From contig NZ_CP109901.1 of the NCBI RefSeq assembly GCF_033095805.1, positions 1,488,001-1,552,000 of the forward strand: a stretch of DNA of 64,000 nucleotides, written 5' to 3'. Origin of the DNA: Serratia sp. UGAL515B_01. Its GTDB lineage: Bacteria; Pseudomonadota; Gammaproteobacteria; Enterobacterales; Enterobacteriaceae. The first letter of the stretch is position 1; each line of letters starts with the position of its first letter. The translations under genes were made by a program, and so were the position numbers. The notes under the pieces were generated by a model. That model had not been told where the DNA came from, ran no database searches, and saw only the letters and a program-made list of their open reading frames with translations. Shown one piece after another: positions 59,724 through 64,000 of the stretch.

Positions 59724-61255
59724 ATGATGAAGCGTGCTGCACTGACAGCCCAGAAAGCCAAAATATGTTTCACTTGCATAGCGATAGGTTTATGCATGCT
59801 GATTGTCGGTTGCGCGACTCAACGATTGGATCTGTCACCCGCATCGTATTCCGAACCTTGGACATCTGCTACGAATGTTGTGGGAGAAGTTGATTTTTCT
59901 GTGCCACCTAATTCCGTAGCCGCTGAACTTGCACAACCACCGCAAATAAACAACGGACATGCTTATTCGTTGCCTGAGTTGATTGACATTGCGCAGAAGC
60001 AAAATCCTGATACAAGAATTGCCTGGCAGCAGGCTCGACAGGCCGCACTGGCAGTAGGAATAGGGAGGCAATATTTTTACCGATAATTTCGGCAAGTGTC
60101 ATTGGTGGCTACCAAAGTACCAGAGCATCATTACCTTACTCAGTCGGTAGTACAAACGACGTCAATACTACCGGAAGCGCAGTTGTTCCAGCTATCGCAT
60201 TACAGTGGTTGCTCTTTGATTTTGGGCAGCGGAGTGCGTTGCTTGAGATGGCGAAACAGGCTTCCTTTGCCGCTAATGTGGCCTTTAATGGCACACATCA
60301 AAAGTTAATCTACGATGTTACGCGAACTTACTTCCTATATGGTGCGGCTCAAAGTCAGGCCCGGATTGCGCAACAGACACTGCAAAACAGCCTGAAAATC
60401 CAGGATGCGGCTGAACAACGCAAGAAGAACGGTATTGCCACGGTGGTTGAGGTTGCCCTGGCTCGACAGCAGGTTGCGCAGTCTCAGCTGCGTCTTGTTG
60501 CCGATAAAGGCCGTGAACGCGATGCTTATCAGGCATTGCTTGGTGCGATGGGCGTTTCGCCTTTGTTGGTTATCAAGGTGGATTATGATGATGGGCGTAC
60601 TTTGCCGGATGTGACCAATTCACCTACAGAGAAAATGATTCGGCTCGCTCTTTCACAACGCCCTGATGTACTTGCAAGCTACGCAGCGGCTAAAGCTGCC
60701 AATGCGGGTATCAAAGCTGCTGAGGCTGATTTCTTGCCAAAAGTCTATCTTGCCGGGTCTGTTGCGAGTGGTGATGGGCGTTTCGATGTTCAAGGGTTGC
60801 CAGGTATTAACCAACAGACTTCATCTTCTAACATTTTAGTCGGCGTCAGTATCCCACTCTATGATGGTGGAATAAGAGCCGCACGTGTTAAGGAGGCTGA
60901 GTCTCGCGCTGAGGTAGCCTCTGAAAGTTTTAAGAAAACACAAGAGTTGGCGGTACGTGAAATCGTGGTCGCGGCAGATACTTTACGTTCGGCGTTAGAG
61001 TCTAATCGCGCCGCATTGAATCTAGTGAAAACGTCATTTATCGCTTATGACGCTGCATTAGAATCTTATCGTCACGGTGTTGGTACTATCACGGTAGCAA
61101 ATGAAGCGGCAAATGGTTTATTGAATGCTAGACAAATGAGCACTGAGGCTCATGCTGCGTCTTTAGTCGCTGCTGCCAATTTAGCTTTTGTTATGGGGCA
61201 AATGACCAACGCTTCAACGTTGCCTACACAAAGTCAACCTGTGAACAAGTTTTAG
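59724..61255 (+). pseudogene. mdtP: Outer-membrane efflux lipoprotein MdtP, frameshifted
   Basis: A TolC/OprM-type outer-membrane factor in two frames. The first (59724-60086) has a lipoprotein signal (LCMLIVGC) and LPELIDIAQKQNPDTRIAWQQAR, then runs to a stop. The second continues the family protein without a break in sense: from 60065 it reads EAIFLPIISASVIGGYQSTR and goes on to 61255. One missing base near 60062-60065 explains the shift (expected codon pattern ATA-GTG-GAG). About 510 residues in all would be normal. This is either true loss of the pump's outer channel or a sequencing error. Confidence 0.85.
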
Positions 61256-61708
61256 AAACTTTTCTTGTACATACCCGGCGTTCTTCAAGTGGCAGTGGTG
61301 TTGGTGACGATTCGCCCCTAAGTATCGCTGTGTCTCGTGGCCACAACAAGCACAGGCTGAGTTATGTTTTTCACCAGGAGATTGATTCGTTCGCTGCTTA
61401 ACAGCAATTTGAATTAGCTTGGATATGGTCAGTATATACAGTTGAAGACTATTCCCAATAGACTGAATTGAATAGATAATATGCAGAGTAGTCAAGGATT
61501 GAGCAAATAAACACAACTTTATGGACATAAAAAAATTTTTAGTTGCCAACCTTTTTTAATTAGTACATAATCCCGCACATCGAAAGCACAGGTGAGTTGG
61601 AAAGATAAGTGTTTTCAAAGAGATAAGAACTAATTAGTCTTTTATCTTAAAAAATTTAATAAAGCTAGTAAAATACGAGCTTTAGCCCAAAAGGTAAAAC
61701 AAAATTAA
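61256..61708. other. Gap between mdtP and the tRNA pair
   Basis: No gene. The segment 61270-61340 (ATACCCGGCGTTCTTCAAGTG...GGTGTTGG) is a degraded part of the 127-bp repeat family seen at 26864 and 34196. The AT-rich end, 61540-61700, should contain the tRNA promoter. Confidence 0.5.
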
Positions 61709-61782
61709 GGCGCGTTAACAAAGCGGTTATGTAGCGGATTGCAAATCCGTCTAGTCCGGTTCGACTCCGGAACGCGCCTCCA
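61709..61782 (+). tRNA. cysT: tRNA-Cys (GCA)
   Basis: A 74-nt cloverleaf from GGCGCGTTAAC to GCGCCTCCA, with acceptor GGCGCG/CGCGCC, anticodon loop GATTGCAAATC (GCA) and T-loop GGTTCGACTCC. It looks identical to E. coli cysT, CCA included. In E. coli it lies between glyW and leuZ; no glyW is visible upstream here. Confidence 0.98.
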
Positions 61783-61792
61783 ATTTTATCTA

Positions 61793-61879
61793 GCCCGGGT
61801 GGTGAAATCGGTAGACACAAGGGATTTAAAATCCCTCGGCTGTAAGGCCGTGCGGGTTCAAGTCCCGCCCCGGGCACCA
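61793..61879 (+). tRNA. leuZ: tRNA-Leu (UAA)
   Basis: An 87-nt type II tRNA from GCCCGGG to CCGGGCACCA with anticodon loop ATTTAAAAT (UAA) and a variable arm GGCTGTAAGGCC. It is 10 bases after tRNA-Cys. A tyrosine integrase gene begins about 200 bases past its 3' end, so the 3' half of this tRNA is the probable attachment site. Confidence 0.98.
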
Positions 61880-61890
61880 TCACGAAATCA

Positions 61891-61918
61891 ATAGACGTCA
61901 ACAGACGTCTATTTTTTT
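61891..61918 (+). terminator. Terminator of the tRNA pair
   Basis: ATAGACGTC (61891-61899) pairs with GACGTCTAT (61904-61912), followed by a run of T to 61918. It lies inside what would be the left end of the integrated element. Confidence 0.85.
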
Positions 61919-62080
61919 GTTTAAAATCCACTGGTTACCCGTTTTTCACTCATCTTTTACTCTACGTAAGTCAACGCAATTCAACCCACATCAAGTTGCT
62001 TGTAAGTATACATCTGAGTATATACGCTGGTTCTATAATGCTTTGTATACTCACCGCAAGCACATGCGAGGACATTGATA

Positions 62081-63343
62081 ATGGCCCTGACTGATATCAA
62101 AGTGCGTTCGGCAAAACCGGCAGACAAAGAGCATTCATTAACCGATGGTGACGGCATGTTTCTGTTGGTCCATCCCAATGGTTCCAAGTACTGGCGATTG
62201 CGATTTCGTTTTGGCGGTAAGCAGCATTTAATGGCATTAGGAGTCTACCCTGAAGTCTCTCTCTCTGATGCCCGTCAGAAACGTGATGAAGCCAGAAAAC
62301 TGGTTGCTGCCGGAATTGACCCCCGACAAAATAAGAGGGCAATAAAAGCCAAACAGCTGGATGATGAGAAAACGTTCGAGTTAGTTGCTCGAGCTTGGCA
62401 TGCGGATAATAAGAAATGGTCAGACTCACATGCTGAACGTATCTTGAAAAATTTGGCTGATAATATTTTCCCCTCAATCGGAAATATACATATCGCCGAT
62501 CTGAAAACTCGTGATCTCTTGGCTCCGATTAAGAGTGTCGAGCGCTCAGGACGTCTAGAGGTTGCCAAGCGTTTAAAGCAGCGAGTTACCGCAATCATGA
62601 CTTATGCCGTACAGAATGGTCTGATTGATTATAATCCTGCTCAGGATATGGCAGGGGCTATTATGCCTGGCAAAGTGGAGCACAGGCCTGCTTTGGCGCT
62701 TGAGCGTCTCCATGAACTTCTTGGTCGGATTGATGGATATAAAGGAAGGCAATTTACCCAGTGGGCTATCAACTTAACACTGCTTCTATTTGTGCGCTCA
62801 AGCGAGCTTCGTTTTGCCCGCTGGCCAGAAATCGATTTCAAACGTGCGTTATGGACGATACCCGCTGAACGAGAACCTATCCCCGGCGTGAAATTTTCTG
62901 AACGAGGATCAAAAATGCATACGCCACATCTTGTTCCACTAAGTCGTCAGGCACTGGAGATATTCCAAAAGATTCGGGAGGTGAGTGGTCGCTGTGAGTT
63001 GGTTTTCATTGGTGATCATTCGTCACGAAAACCAATGAGTGAAGGGACAGTAAATAAAGCGCTGCAGACGATGGGCTATGACACTAAGGTTGAGGTTTGT
63101 GGCCATGGCTTCCGCACTATGGCCTGTAGTTCTCTGATCGAGTCGGGATTATGGTCAAAGGATGCGGTAGAACGGCAGATGAGCCACCAGGAACGGAATG
63201 GCGTTCGTGCAGCGTATATCCATAAAGCCGAACATCTGGACGAACGTAGACTGATGCTGCAGTGGTGGGCGGATTATCTCGATGTCAACAGAGAGAAATC
63301 TGTAAGTCCGTTTGATTTTGCGAAACTACATACGTTGAAATAA
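62081..63343 (+). CDS. P4-type tyrosine site-specific integrase
   Basis: A 420-residue integrase with an N-terminal DUF4102 arm-binding domain (LTDIKVRSAKPADKEHSLTDGDGMFLLVHPNGSKYW), a core-binding SAM-like domain (about 100-185) and a C-terminal catalytic domain. The catalytic pattern is Arg in FVRSSELRFARW, the His and Arg of CGHGFRTMA and the nucleophile Tyr in AAYIHKAEHLDERRLMLQWWADYLD. The ATG at 62081 is behind GAGGA. The sequence looks intact. The neighbouring tRNA-Leu is the presumed target. Confidence 0.93.
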   Translation: MALTDIKVRSAKPADKEHSLTDGDGMFLLVHPNGSKYWRLRFRFGGKQHLMALGVYPEVSLSDARQKRDEARKLVAAGIDPRQNKRAIKAKQLDDEKTFELVARAWHADNKKWSDSHAERILKNLADNIFPSIGNIHIADLKTRDLLAPIKSVERSGRLEVAKRLKQRVTAIMTYAVQNGLIDYNPAQDMAGAIMPGKVEHRPALALERLHELLGRIDGYKGRQFTQWAINLTLLLFVRSSELRFARWPEIDFKRALWTIPAEREPIPGVKFSERGSKMHTPHLVPLSRQALEIFQKIREVSGRCELVFIGDHSSRKPMSEGTVNKALQTMGYDTKVEVCGHGFRTMACSSLIESGLWSKDAVERQMSHQERNGVRAAYIHKAEHLDERRLMLQWWADYLDVNREKSVSPFDFAKLHTLK

Positions 63344-63384
63344 TACCGTCTGGTTATTGCCAATCAGCCTGGGAACAACACGAA

Positions 63385-63424
63385 AAAGACACCTAGCCAT
63401 AAAGAAGGCTAGATGTCTTTTTTT
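63385..63424 (+). terminator. Intrinsic terminator after the integrase
   Basis: AAAGACACCTAGCC (63385-63398) pairs with GGCTAGATGTCTTT (63407-63420) with one mismatch-like step, followed by T-rich sequence. Confidence 0.85.
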
Positions 63425-63546
63425 ATAACTCGCATGGAGCTGTATGGAAAACACGGGATACAATGGTAAAAACCCACTGGACTTCAGTGCCTGTTCGCGG
63501 ATTGGCCTGTCCATTTTGATTTAATAGTCTTCACAACATAATCAGT

Positions 63547-63828
63547 GTGTTATGTCAAACACTCCTTGAAAAAATGTCATCCGACGACATTCAGCAGAGT
63601 ATTGAGAAAATACCACCAGCAGCCCTTCGTCTACACACTCACTGGTTGCGCCATAGATCACCGATAGGCGAGATACAGTCGCTCTCATCAACCCCCTATG
63701 TAGCCACGCCGAAAGTTGGGCGTAATGATCCCTGCCCTTGTGGTAGTGGTAAAAAATTCAAACAGTTGCTGTTTGTTTCACTGATCGCTCCCAGCCCTAA
63801 GTTGAACATCAAGAGCAGTTTTACTTGA
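63547..63828 (+). pseudogene. SEC-C-motif protein, C-terminus broken by frameshift
   Basis: An open frame of about 93 codons (GTG at 63547 or ATG at 63574). It contains KVGRNDPCPCGSGKKFKQ, the zinc-binding SEC-C motif of SecA-type tails. Normally this motif continues CC. Here the next codons are LLFVS; removing one T near 63767 restores KQCCLFH and a stop at 63782-63784. The second half of the zinc site is therefore lost in the present frame. It is probably a short cargo gene of the integrative element; no closer function can be given. Confidence 0.55.
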
Positions 63829-63897
63829 TTTGCGATCTGGTAATTTGAATTGTGTATGTATCTACCATAAAACCTTGCGATGTCGTGTCATTGCATA

Positions 63898-63931
63898 AAT
63901 GCGCTTTCGGCTTTCGATACGAAAGCGCATT
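63898..63931. repeat. Perfect 12-bp inverted repeat
   Basis: AATGCGCTTTCG (63898-63909) and CGAAAGCGCATT (63920-63931) around a 10-base loop that itself contains CTTTCGATA. There is no T-run. It could be a structured site or terminator within the integrative element. Confidence 0.5.
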
Positions 63932-64000
63932 CAGCAAAAAACATCAGCCAGTAACTATCAGCATTATTGCGACACTTTAATTCCGTTTAAGGTTGGCAAG

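Larger units (their letters stand above)
61793..64000. mobile_element. Left end of a tRNA-Leu integrative element
   Basis: A tRNA-Leu 3' end is followed by a P4-type integrase reading away from the tRNA. This is the usual left end of a genomic island or prophage. The candidate core is in the T-arm/acceptor (TTCAAGTCCCGCCCCGGGCA). No second copy of this sequence occurs before 64000, so the right end and nearly all of the cargo are outside the window. Confidence 0.7.

Overview
The window is a chromosomal segment of a gammaproteobacterium of the order Enterobacterales. Its backbone has the gene order known from Escherichia coli and its relatives: nudB-yebC-ruvC-ruvAB, znuBC/znuA-mepM-lpxM, pykA-hexR/zwf-eda, yoaB/yoaA-tsaB-yeaY-fadD-rnd, minCDE/ycgL-ycgM-ycgN. 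The zwf-eda pair without edd, the citrate-lyase cluster and the dispersed repeats point towards the Serratia/Yersinia side of the order. That placement is an inference; no rRNA is present. Base composition is moderate in the backbone and clearly more AT-rich in the fimbrial region.

Layout. 1-26060: housekeeping backbone covering recombination and repair, zinc uptake, envelope enzymes, lipid A acylation, glycolysis and the Entner-Doudoroff route, spermidine export, a DinG-type helicase, tRNA modification, fatty-acid activation, RNase D and Min division-site selection. 26061-37240: an accessory block inserted between ycgM and ycgN, which are neighbours in E. coli. It holds a 21-bp-TIR MITE-like repeat, a dead IS1-family element, a seven-gene P/MR-P-type chaperone-usher fimbrial operon bracketed by inverted copies of a ~127-bp repeat, a PglL/Wzy-type membrane oligosaccharide ligase, and a LuxR-type regulator. 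37241-41600: ycgN, remnants of two IS5-family elements, a pair of DJ-1/PfpI proteins (one cytoplasmic, one exported), a nonsense-mutated AbrB-type antitoxin and tRNA-Asn. 41602-52748: lacZ without lacI or lacY, then a response regulator CitB without its kinase, divergent from an intact citCDEFXG-citT citrate fermentation operon. 52749-61255: agp, an EntD-type phosphopantetheinyl transferase, alkB, and a ytcA-mdtN-mdtO-mdtP efflux operon whose outer-membrane gene carries a frameshift. 61709-64000: tRNA-Cys and tRNA-Leu(UAA), followed by a P4-type tyrosine integrase, which marks the left end of an integrative element running out of the window.

How the genes work together. A palindrome matching a LexA operator lies between ruvC and ruvAB. 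A Zur-type box sits between the divergent znu genes. A perfect 15-bp HexR-type palindrome (TGTAA-N5-TTACA) lies just before zwf, next to hexR itself. The citrate genes form one translationally coupled unit that makes, primes and uses citrate lyase with a citrate/succinate antiporter. The fimbrial operon next to a PglL-like ligase raises the possibility of a glycosylated fimbria. This is the most interesting hypothesis in the window, and it is unproven. Several small lesions (mdtP, the antitoxin, the SEC-C protein, IS remnants, a small gene after pykA) suggest some ongoing gene decay, though single-base frameshifts could also be sequencing errors.
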